Source of the DNA: Chytridium lagenaria
Lineage: Eukaryota > Chytridiomycota > Chytridiomycetes > Chytridiales > Chytridiaceae
Assembly (NCBI GenBank): GCA_025449115.1
Contig: JAHLKC010000238.1
Coordinates: forward strand, 1 to 34,244
Reading direction: 5' to 3'
DNA length: 34,244 bases
In this document: positions 11,861 through 21,117 of the stretch, piece by piece
How positions within the stretch are numbered: position 1 is the first letter of the stretch
Layout: every line of letters starts with the position of its first letter
Notes under the pieces: generated by a model
What the model saw: the letters and a program-made list of their open reading frames with translations, nothing else
Databases searched by the model: none
What the model was told of the DNA's origin: nothing
Translations under genes and position numbers: made by a program

Positions 11861-12382
11861 GAGGGGATGAGCCTTAAAGTCATTTGCTGTTTCCTTCACC
11901 CTCTTGAACAGAAGACGGCCAGTCGAAAAGATAGTGGGAAGGGCGTATATTGTTTTATATTGGCAGCAGCAACGGGGAAGGTTTCAGACACCTTTTTAAA
12001 GGTGTATCGTTGAATTACCGAAAAAATCAACCAACAATGTCCGCTTCGCCAAACCCTCTTTTTGTAAATTCATTTTTAATTTGGAAGATTTATTAGGGGG
12101 GCTTGAGTGAGGCTCGCGTCAAGTTTGTATTGTGTAAAAATGAAACTGTGGTATGCACGCGTTGAGTGTGTATACAATTAAAAGTTTTAGTGGATCAACA
12201 ACAAAGGATGAGGTTGACGAAGCAGTCGGTAGATTGAAAAGACTAAACGCGTAACATTTTATACCATCATTCGAGTTTTCATTAAAACAGTAAAGAGAAT
12301 GAGGAATAGACAAGAAAGAAACCCGAACCGAGATACACACGATAAAAAAGAACAGAAAGGGTAACTCTATCTTCAAAAAAGT
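11861..12382. other. Intergenic region
   Basis: This lies between the unresolved start of the TMEM184-like gene and the 3' end of the S41 peptidase gene. A TATA-like AATATAAAAC on the minus strand near 11957 suits the TMEM184 promoter. The rest is AT-rich, with no convincing coding frame. Confidence 0.45.
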
Positions 12383-15251
12383 TTAAATTATCCAACGCAA
12401 CGCATAGCGCCACAAACACTCCCAAGGTGCCCCACGAATTTCACCCCCGCGGACTTTGGACTCCCAGTCCCAGTCGGCGGAAACCGTCGCCCTAGTCGTC
12501 GTCGCACTCCCCGTCCCCGCCTTCCTCATCTCTTTTGCCACCGCCTCCCAAAAGCGCCACCTTTCGGTCCCATCCTCAACCCACACACTCCCATCGGCGG
12601 GTCTCGGAATAAACTCCATAGGGTACTTCAGACCCAAGGTTCCACGTTCACTGTAGCCCTGCGTGATAGGGATGCGCCCGTAAATGGGGACGGGTGAAGT
12701 TTTCCCGAAGAAGGGAGATTTCAGTGTCAGTGAGAGATGTGAGAGAGGAATAGGTAGCTATCGCGGTGAAGGGGAGGACGACACCGCCTTCGAAGAGGTT
12801 GGAGTGTAGGCAGTGGGAGAGGTTGCGCCGCCGTAGGTATAGGTGAGAACTTTGTGGGCGTCACGGAGGGTTCTACAAAAAACGAGTTAAGCAAAGCGAA
12901 TATAGAAAATTAAGGGTAATGGAATCAAAACAAATAAAGAAGTAAAATGAAACTCACGTGACGAAGCAAGCACAGGCACTCCCACATCCTCCATCACTAA
13001 CTACCGCCACATCCTTCCACTCCATCCCTTCTTCAAACCGGTCAACGATTTGGTGATAGCCTGGGGTTGGGGTTCACTGCAGAATCTAAAATATCCAGAG
13101 AGGAGTTGATTACCACCACTCTATTGACAGTTTTAGCGGATTCAACAATGTCAGTGTTGTTGTAGGGAGAGATGGGACCGAGGTAATCAGTTTAAGGAGA
13201 GAGCGGACAGTTGGGGTGAGTCGAACTTCGTCAATGACCATGGGGGTGTTGGGAAAGAGGAACTAAGTAGGTGGGTGGATGAGTTAGTATGGTAACAACG
13301 AATCTAGAGTAAAACTAAAGAGAGAGGTGGTAAGATAGCACAGGGATAAAAACTCACCTCCGCCAACGCCGTGGCAATACAAAAATCTCCGCCCCATTCG
13401 CCGTCACATCAATAATCAAACTTTGTCGCTCCCCTCGTCTCCAAACTTCTCAAGCCTCCGTCATGGTCCCCACCCACTCCACCAAAACCTCATCAGTCTC
13501 CGGTTCCGGCGCCACAGTGGGAAACACCAAACACACCCGTCTCTCCATCATCCAGCATATAAAATGCGGCGTTGTCATCCCCAACGATCGGTGACTTGAG
13601 GTTTAACGCCCTTTTAATGCCATTCGCCGAAGATGCCTTTTCAATGCTAAGGAGCGTGGAATCGGGTGTCGGCGATTTGGTGGAGACGGTTTCAATGGAT
13701 TCGAGGAGACTGGAGGTCAAGGGACGATGCGTGGGGTAGATTTCGTATGGAGGCTTTAATACCGGTGACTCTGACCGTGGAACAAGACGGGATTCTTCGA
13801 GTAATTGACAGAACCGAGTCAAATACGTCCGTGTGCTGTCAAAAGCGCCATTGGAAAACAAGGGTACAGCGGCCCACGGGATGTCAAAGGTGACATCAGT
13901 ATTGTTATTGGGTGGGGTGAGGACGTATCGACGGGTTGGGGCTGCGTCGTGACCGAGAAAGGTGGTGGAGTAGAAGGTATTGTTGATGGGGATAAAGTCA
14001 CCCGTGTAGTAAACTTCCTTGTAAAGGATAGCGTTGAAACGGGACTCAGCCGAGCGTGAAAAGCCAGATAATTTGTCCGCGTGGGTCTGGACCACTTTCT
14101 ATTTTGTCGTTTTAAAAATAGAGGTGATTAGTAAGAGCGTAAGAGTTGGTAAATAAGTGAGTTGGCAGTAAGTGGTGGTTTGAAGTTGGAATAGTCTGGC
14201 TGATGTAAAGGCAAGTGTCATTTTGCTCGCGTCTTAATGGTAGACTTATGAAGTTGAAAGCTCGCCTCGCTCGCGCCACAAGAGTAATGATATATAATTG
14301 ATAGTCGCTACGCTCACGCCCACCCCTCGCTCACTTACTGCAAGCGAAGCGAGCACCACCCATTCAGCGATCACCCACTGTTCGCTACGCTCGCGCCCAC
14401 CCGCTTTGCTCGACTTGGCCCACTCACTACGCTCGCATTCTACTCACAATAGGATCCATGCCGTCAATACTTTTGATGGTATAATTAATAAAGCTCCTTG
14501 TCGACAAACCACCGAGTTCATTAGTCCAGGCGGCCGGGATACGGCTAGCAACGGATCCCATGATCTTAAGCACCGGTTTTTTATCATTAGAAGCCGGATA
14601 GATGCACCGATATGCCAAGGCTGGATGAACGAGTAGGATGCGAACAGCCTGCATTAAAGTTGAAATGAGCGTCACGGCTGCACGGACGACGAGAGAGATG
14701 CGACTAAAAAATTCGAATTGGGTTGTGATGGAGGATCGGAGGCGATGGCGTCGGTCTGTGAATAAATTGACGGGCTTTGGAAGAGCTCGGAGGGAGGGTT
14801 AACGTAGAGGTCTGCGAAGGGGTATCTAGAAGTTTTGCAAAAATTAGTAAGGTACGTAAATACATACGAGAGTATAAAGTGAAAAACTAGCAAATGTAAG
14901 AGAAAATATGGGTGGTTGCAGTTTTCGTTCTTCACCCGCTCACTGGCATCAGCCCATCTCACTCAATCTCTATAACTCAAATGCCGGGCTTCGCTCAAAA
15001 GAGAAATACTCACGCTTCTATAAACTTTTTAAAGATCCTGATCTGCTCTGTCTGAACGAGGCCGAGGCAGGGACTGGTTGTAACAAGCATAGACCTCTGA
15101 GAGAAGCGGGAGGTTCCTTGTAGAGATTAATGCACATGGATCATTGCCTGTAGAGGTGTTTTGGCCGAGACAAAGAAAGACGATGATGACGGGGATGAAG
15201 ATGAGCTAGACAGGAGTAGCGTAGTGCTATAGCGACGATAGCTGATGCCAT
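12383..15251 (-). pseudogene. Secreted S41 (tail-specific protease-like) peptidase, multiply frameshifted
   Basis: Recognisable fungal S41 serine peptidase, secreted type. In order on the minus strand: a hydrophobic leader LIFIPVIIVFLCLGQ (about 15.2 kb); NDPCALI and EVYACYNQS, the Cys-containing N-terminus; YPFADLYVNPPSE (about 14.8 kb); PVLKIMGSVASRI; SIDGMDPI spliced over a 349-nt intron (14099-14447, GTGAGT..AATAG) to KVVQTHADKL; FDIPWAAVPLF; SLIIDVTANG plus GGDFCIATALAE (13.4 kb); VSDGGCGSACACF around 12.97 kb, which matches the catalytic-serine region; then YGRIPITQGYSERG and PMEFIPRPADGSVW near the C-terminus, stop at 12383. Around SLIIDVTANG several one-base shifts occur within 200 bp, and others lie near the leader and after FLFPNTPMV. 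Either the gene is decayed or the sequence has indel errors. ATG 15251 is a tentative start. Confidence 0.72.
14220..14447. repeat. Degenerate near-palindromic repeats inside an S41-gene intron
   Basis: About eight copies of a CGCTACGCTCGCG-like motif occur on the plus strand, for example CGCCTCGCTCGCG near 14263, GCTACGCTCACGCC near 14308, TTCGCTACGCTCGCGCC near 14381 and CTACGCTCGC near 14428, plus an inverted copy AGCGAAGCGAGC near 14343. The motif is close to self-complementary, so the intron RNA could form stacked hairpins. The flanking coding exons lack it. Confidence 0.65.
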
Positions 15252-15812
15252 AGTGTTGAGACCGTTGTTGATGTGCTGCTGCTGCTTGTACAGCATGGAT
15301 GATCAAGATTGATTTAAGAATGAGGTTTGTAGTTGGATGTGGATGCTGTAGGCACTGTTTTATTATGTGTGAAAAAAAAGGGGAGATTGGTGAATGATGA
15401 ATACAGACAGACAGATGGCTGGGTGCGGTAGATTGGAGCCAGCCGCAGGTAACGGTTGAAGGCTTTTTTACCTTTTTTTTTTTTTTTTTTTTTTTGTTTT
15501 TTGTTTTTGAATATTCACTAATATTATTGGTGTGAGACTGTCATAAATAAATATTTGTAGGACGTTTTTGTTCGCAACTCATCTTGTTTTACAGTAAACG
15601 CGACTGATAACTGGTATCGTTTCCAATGATATATCAAAATCTCCCCATCCCTTTCACCAAACTACCCCTAGGAAAAACGATCAGAACATGACTTGGTGTC
15701 AAAAGTAAACACCCATTAGACAAATACAAAGTATGCAAGAGTTACTCTGGTCTCTCCCCTCCTTCCTCCCCTCCCTCCCTCCACACCCTCCAAACTTCCT
15801 CATCCTCCCTTG
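15252..15812. promoter_or_regulatory. Intergenic region with long poly-T run
   Basis: This lies upstream of the S41 peptidase and downstream of the unrecognised minus-strand gene. It contains an uninterrupted run of 23 T (15473-15495) followed by TG-broken T tracts. No gene is seen. The A-rich minus strand could be a nucleosome-depleted promoter element or the relic of a poly-A tail. Confidence 0.5.
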
Positions 15813-16475
15813 TCACCGTCCCCAAAACATCACTGCCGCACAAGCATCCGGAATCCCACACCCCGTCACTGCCTGCACGTCCCGGTACACCGTCGTCAAA
15901 ATATCCAGCTTGACTTCAAGTTCATCGTCGGCGACTTCAGATTCCTCAGTATCAGCGCAGGGCAGGTCGAGTCTTGTTCGGGGAGGAGGACATAGTTAAT
16001 AGGGCCGTAAAGGACGTGATGCGGGGAGGTTGGCGGGTTCACGAGTGTCATCAATGTCAGATATGTGGGGATGATCACCGTTTGTCTGAAGAGACAACGA
16101 CACAACTGGGACTTCTTGGCCATCTTGACTGTGGTTTCCAGTCTCAACCAATTCCAAATTCTGCCGTTCCCCTTCATCAGTTCTTGATGTAGCGCCCCGC
16201 CTCCTGATCCACACCGACCGTCCAAACAAAAGTCCGCTCCGTTCAGCCCATGTCCCTGGTCTCCAATCCTGCGGTGGTAAACATGTATGCGGTCCCACTG
16301 GTCGTAATTTCCATCGGCAGCGGATCCACCTTTGAAAAATCAACATCAAACGGTCCATGCATCTTCAGCGCGGTGGGGAGCAGGATTTCAGAGACGAATT
16401 CACAGGTTCCGCACCAACCGCATACACATCTCCCGTAATGACCAGACCAGGGCGAACACTTCACCCATTTTAGCA
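15813..16475 (-). CDS. Unrecognised protein, probably frameshifted
   Basis: Minus-strand coding-like sequence begins near 16475, immediately after the transcription-factor stop. It contains FVSEILLPTALKMHGPFDVD, PLPMEITTSGTAYMFTTAG, then an in-frame TGA followed by TERTFVWTVGVDQEAGRYIKN. Later pieces in other frames read DDHPHISDIDDTREPANL and finally EVKLDILTTVYRDVQAVTG ... AAVMFWGR, with TGA at 15813-15815. The composition (Thr/Val/Tyr beta-like segments, few charged runs) suggests a folded, perhaps extracellular, domain, but no family is recognised. At least two frame changes are needed to read it through. It could instead be an extra 3' part of the neighbouring transcription factor gene, which seems less likely from composition. 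Confidence 0.4.
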
Positions 16476-18743
16476 TCATGGACTCAGGGGGTTAATTCCC
16501 ACACTTTGCATCTGTCGTCGCCTCCAAATCCTTTCCTTGGTTCCATCCCTTGTCACAAGCGCCAACTCAATGACACGTCTCAGCGTGGCGGCAAATGGTT
16601 TCGCCATAAAACTTTGTACGCCCATCAGATCCAACCCTTGATATGCATGTGTGAGCGAAAGCAGCTGTGATGCATCACGCGGTCAATGTTGGGGGATTTG
16701 GGCAATCAAAATGTGGGAGAGACAGGATTGGAAGATAAAGTAAGGGAGGAAGGAGGGGAGGTAGTTAAGGGTTTTTGGGGAGGGAAGGATGACTTCGATA
16801 AGGATACGAGCTGTTTCAAGGGTGAGCATGTCGCATATCTATAAACTCAACTATCAGACACGTCAAAGTGATCAAAATCCCTACCTTGAAATCCACGTTA
16901 TGCTTTGCAATACTATGACACCTCTTTATAGCATCCATCATAAGCGGTCGATGCAGCATCAATCGACAGGTATTAAATACAACGTGCAGGAATATAACCA
17001 AGTAAGGCGGGGCCGTATCAATCGAAAGGTTCGTATCAAAGACTTCAATCATATCTTTCACAGGCCTCCGTGCAAGGACGGGACTTAAGCCGTTGAACCA
17101 CTCATCAAGAGCGGCATTAAGCTCGGCCCGCTTTTTGCTATCAACCAAAGCCAAGCCACCCTTGCAACAATTACATTACGGCAAAGTATAAAATCTTACA
17201 TGTAAAGCTTCAGACTCTTTCGTGAAATCTTGTATTCTAGAGAAGAGATTCACCAGCAAAATCAACGCGCAAAACGGATCCGACATGGACGGAACTACAA
17301 CTCCAGCCTCCATATTCGTCGCATTCAAATCCCAATAACTCTCCCAAACTTTCTCAGGAAGCGGTAACCGAATCGATGGAAACTCTTGGACAAGAACGTC
17401 ACGATCAACCAAAGTAGAAATCATTCTGAAAGTCATGAGCGATAGCAAACGAGGTTTCATATTGTTACCTATCTTGAACAACACACACCCAGAAGGTGCG
17501 TCTCCGAACGTCCTTTTCGACGACACTAAGATGGGGATGCGTGGTTTCAGGGTCTACATGAAGGTCCATCGAGTACGCCATGTCAATAGCCATGGAGAGA
17601 TACTGCCACCCTGCAGACATTCGTCCCGTCACCACCGAAAAGTGCTAAAAGTCCATAAGCCAAAAAAAATAATTTAAAAAAGCCTACAGATATCAGGACT
17701 AACGCCTGAACGGTCGATAGACTCGGTGTTTCAATGTACTTCATGACCAATGACCTCGCCTTTCCGTAAAAAGGCTCACCCGCGACATACGGATCGCTTG
17801 AATCCAGTTCACCCGACTTTGGTGATGATGGCACTCGCTGGAGAATAGATGGATGGGAAGAGTAATGTGCAGCTGTAGCGTACATGGCGTGGAGAAGGAG
17901 ATCTGAAGGAGGGTTTGGACCAGAAAGTGAGCGTATGAACGTAAGACGATGGAACATGGGAAGTGGATCAACGTGGTAGTGGCACGAGAACCATAATTCA
18001 ATAAGCTCCTGCAATGCTGCTTTCGGGATGACGAGATCGTGAGGTTTGCAAACACCACTAATGAAAGCTTGCTTTATGCAATCTTCACACCGGCAAGTAA
18101 AAAATCGTCGTGTTTCTGGAGGTAAGATCGTGTGTATCCTCGTGTGTGCTGATGATGAATTTTTGTCTCCCATGGGCTTTTTAGGTCTCGATTTAGTAAC
18201 GAGAGGACCCGTGGAAGATGAACTGCTCCTAGGGTCCGAGGCTGACGGAGAAGAATGCTGATGCAAGGGTTGAGCGTCATCTCCATCCGATTCGTCGTCA
18301 TCGTCATCCTCGTACCCCACTCTCCCAGGAAACAAGTTACTAACATCAATATCAAGCCTCGCGGCTCGCGCCTCCAACTGCCTTATCCTCTCTCTCAAGT
18401 AAGCCGCATGAAGGGCTCTAGGACCCTTGGGTTTAGTCGGCGCCGCCGTGGTTTTAGTTGCAGGCCGTGGAGTGTAATGACAAGAACGTTTGCCTTTTAC
18501 ACAAGAGCTGCAAGATGGACGATGTCCATCACATCTGTATTTGCGGCGTTTGCAGCCATCACAGGCCAGAGGGATACGCTTTGGCTTTGCTGCTTCTGAG
18601 GCGTTTAGGTCGGAGGGATTGGTGAAGGACATGCTGTGGTGATTAAGGATGGTGGTGAGTGGTGTCATGACCAAGTCCGCTGCAGGTGCGACTGCTGAGA
18701 GGGCGGGACGAACGGGCTGATACTGGTTGTATTGCGAATCCAT
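16476..18743 (-). CDS. Zn(II)2Cys6 fungal transcription factor with an in-frame stop
   Basis: Fungal zinc-cluster regulator. Start ATG 18743 (MDSQYNQYQP); longer upstream frames look like 5' UTR. Residues 61-88 form C-x2-C-x6-C-x6-C-x2-C-x6-C (CDGCKRRKYRC...CSSCVKGKRSC), binding two zinc ions and contacting DNA. A linker ARLRERIRQLEARA-like helix follows (seen as LRERIRQLEARAARLD), suited to dimerisation, then an acidic/Ser-rich region. The fungal-specific middle homology domain starts near ELIELWFSCHYHVDPLPMFH. It runs over short introns at 17645-17687, 17426-17468, 17161-17199 and 16839-16884 (43, 43, 39 and 46 nt), all phase-consistent: SHFSVVTGRMSAGWQYLSMA, FWVCVVQD, then ICDMLTLETARILIEV. 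A TGA at 16683-16685 interrupts the last exon, yet the same frame stays open through LLSLTHAYQGLDLM and RRVIELALV to the TGA at 16476. Without readthrough the protein loses about 70 residues. The target genes are unknown. Confidence 0.85.
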
Positions 18744-19482
18744 ATCCGCAAAACAATTGTTTCGATGTGTTGTTTTTCTGCGGAGTGGAAGAGAGCAAGG
18801 GGACAGAGGATGACTGGGCCGATGGATGGATGGAGTTGAGAGAGTAATTAGATAATAGGGTGGGTGAGATGTGGGTGGTGAATAGTTTGACGCCGTCGCT
18901 GAAACAGTCGCTGACAGGTACAAGGCCAGTCGGTTCGGTACCTTCTCCCTCAATTCTTCAAGCCGTTAGATCGGAACGGTTTCTGAATATAAGGATGGAC
19001 GAAAAATTGATTTGTCAGAACCGGGTTGCTTGTGTTTCGCTCGAATGTAAAGCAGCACGACGATGTAAAATACTCGCAGAATTATATTTATATATATGTC
19101 GACGTCTGTTTGTCCAAAGCCGAAGTTCGCACACGCCAATGCAGTTTTCCCTCACTGGTGCTTGTAGACATGTTAATAAAAAGGAAAAAATAAAGATAAC
19201 TCGTTATTTGGGACAGACGTTTTTTGGGATATAAAATGGGTTCTGGATGAAGCACTTGCACGCTCCTGGGTCCAGCACGGGTGAAGGCTCGTGCAAACAG
19301 CCCAAGGAGGGAGATCAGAGGCGGTGGGACGGCCCATGCAGAGGAAAGGATAAAGCATGGTACATGAAGAAAAAATGCAAGGGAGGCCGGGGAGGCAACA
19401 GGTAAACAAAAGAAAAAAAAGGGAACAAGAAGGGAAGGTACGGCGCGGGAGGAAGGAAGAAGTCGAACTATAGGAAGGAAAT
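18744..19482. promoter_or_regulatory. Upstream region of the transcription factor gene
   Basis: About 740 bp between the transcription factor start and the recognisable DIRS remnant. No gene is supported. Open reading on the minus strand from 19486 to about 19090 continues out of the DIRS recombinase frame with Pro/Leu-rich, non-conserved sequence, so the right part may be the terminal region of that element. Confidence 0.45.
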
Positions 19483-20880
19483 TCAAGTGGCTAACGGCTG
19501 CGAGACCCGCGCAGAGCTCCAGGGGAAGACGAACGTAGGTGCGATAGGCATCAGAGCGCCAGCGGCCGAGGACTTAGATCTCAAAGTCGCTGTAACCGAG
19601 GGCGCTGGCGGCGGTGGCGCTGCCGATACGGAAGCTGTGCCCGCATAATGAATGGGGATGGCGCCCACCCGTGTGAGAAGGGCGACCACCAGATTAACAA
19701 AGCGGGCCTTGGTGAAAGGTGTGTGAGGAGGCATGGGGTAGCGAGTGAAGAGGCGGCGGAGGAGGGAAACGGCGCAGGGACCAGTGGTGGGGTAAGGCCA
19801 ATGGTCACCACCAACCCCTTGCGCAAGGGGTCCGTTTTGCTGCTGGGAGAGTAATCTCCACGCGTGTGGAGAGAGTGCAAGGAAGGGATGAAGACGACCG
19901 AAGATTGAGAGAGGTACCGGTGCCAGGCGGGAAAAAGGAGATGGGGGGTTGGCACACCTCAGCGGAACGGAGAAGGCCAAAGAAAGTGGTGGCCATGGCC
20001 GTGCCGAGAACAAGGTCGGAGGGAGTGTTAGGTTGGAGATGGGGAGGCAAATATGAGAAGGTTGATGAGTGAGAGCGCGTGCAATGCCGCGGCACTGCAC
20101 GCGCTGCAGGAGGGTAAAGCGGTCAATAAGGCAGTCCGAAAGCCTGCTCACGATGCAGGGAGTTGACCGACTCCAGGTACTGCTTAATGGTGGAGCGGAG
20201 GAGGGGGCGACGAGCGAGGTGGGCAGCCCAACGGCAGAGAGTCAATTTGGCGGCGGGGAGAAGATTCCCGTTGTGGTTGAGGAGCCCATGGGCGTGGGCA
20301 AAGTCAATGAATTGCCGCTGCGCTGTGGAGTAGGTGCGGCGGGACGATAGGGCAAGGCCGGCACGGCGTATAGGAAGGAGTGGAAGGTGGAAAACCAAGC
20401 CAGAAGGCGGAAGAGGTGGGAGGGGGCAGCAGGGGCGCTGCCAGTGTTGATTCACTGGACAACAGCCTGATTATTGCATTAGAGCCGAATGCGGGACCCC
20501 CGTTTGGTGGCCGCTGCCATGACCACGGCAAAGAGCTCCTTCCACTGGATATCAGCCTCAGGAGGGGGGGGGGGGGGGGGGGGGGTTGACGCCAAATCAC
20601 TCCACCGCTCGTGGAGTCAGGAAGCCTGAAAGTTAACACCGTGGCCGATAGTGACGGAGGCGTCGGTGGCGAGCTAGAGCGAGGCGGAAGTGACCCAGGG
20701 TGCCCACTGCAGGAAGCCGATCCTGTTCCAAACGAGCGAAAACTTAGCCCACCAGGGTTAGGTCTTCCTAACGACGCGATGAGGGTCACCCGGTGCCAGA
20801 GGCTATCCACCGAGTAGGCGGTGTCAATGAACGCCGTAAAAAAGGACAGGAGGGAAGGACCTTGCAGGTCACTTTGGACC
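19483..20880 (-). mobile_element. Degenerate DIRS-type retrotransposon (RNase H and tyrosine recombinase)
   Basis: Two DIRS protein parts are read on the minus strand. First, an RNase H relic: ATDAS (catalytic Asp codon at 20662-20664), HERWSDLAS, DIQWKELFAVVMAAAT near 20.55 kb, then CNNQAVV near 20.47 kb where the usual CDNQ Asp is Asn. Second, a tyrosine recombinase: SAM-like N-terminal domain SRRTYSTAQRQFIDFAHAHG and YLESVNSLHREQAFG (20455-20123), box I FFGLLRSAEVC (about 19.97 kb, Arg), HSFRIGSATAASALG (about 19.63 kb, HxxR) and VLGRWRSDAYRTYVR (about 19.55 kb, Trp/Tyr). Stops interrupt it (TAA 20479-20481, TAA 19574-19576, and TGA codons) and at least three frame changes are present. No reverse transcriptase upstream part is seen; it would be expected at higher coordinates, so the copy is 5'-truncated. 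It cannot be active by itself. Confidence 0.8.
20564..20585. repeat. 22-G homopolymer within the DIRS relic
   Basis: There are 22 uninterrupted G on the plus strand (poly-C on the coding strand), sitting between the WSDLAST and DIQWKELF parts of the RNase H region. It would read as a proline run. The length is likely unstable in both the organism and sequencing. Confidence 0.9.
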
Positions 20881-21117
20881 TAGTTATGAGGCACTTCCCC
20901 ATATAAAACCCTCTCTATTTTTTCCTTTTTTTTATAACACACAGACTCATCAATCCATCTCTCGTAATTCCAGCAGTAAATACTCCTCGAGTCCTCCTAC
21001 AGGGCTTTTGGCTCATAAAAAGCCATGTGTTTGCCATAAATCGGAAAAGATAAACGATCATAGTTATTACCATTACAAAACTACAGACCTTTCAATTTAT
21101 TTACACCATCATCATCA

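Noticed and set aside
19648..20350. Gly/Arg-rich plus-strand frames
   Set aside because: They are antisense to the Pro/Leu/Ser-rich DIRS recombinase relic.
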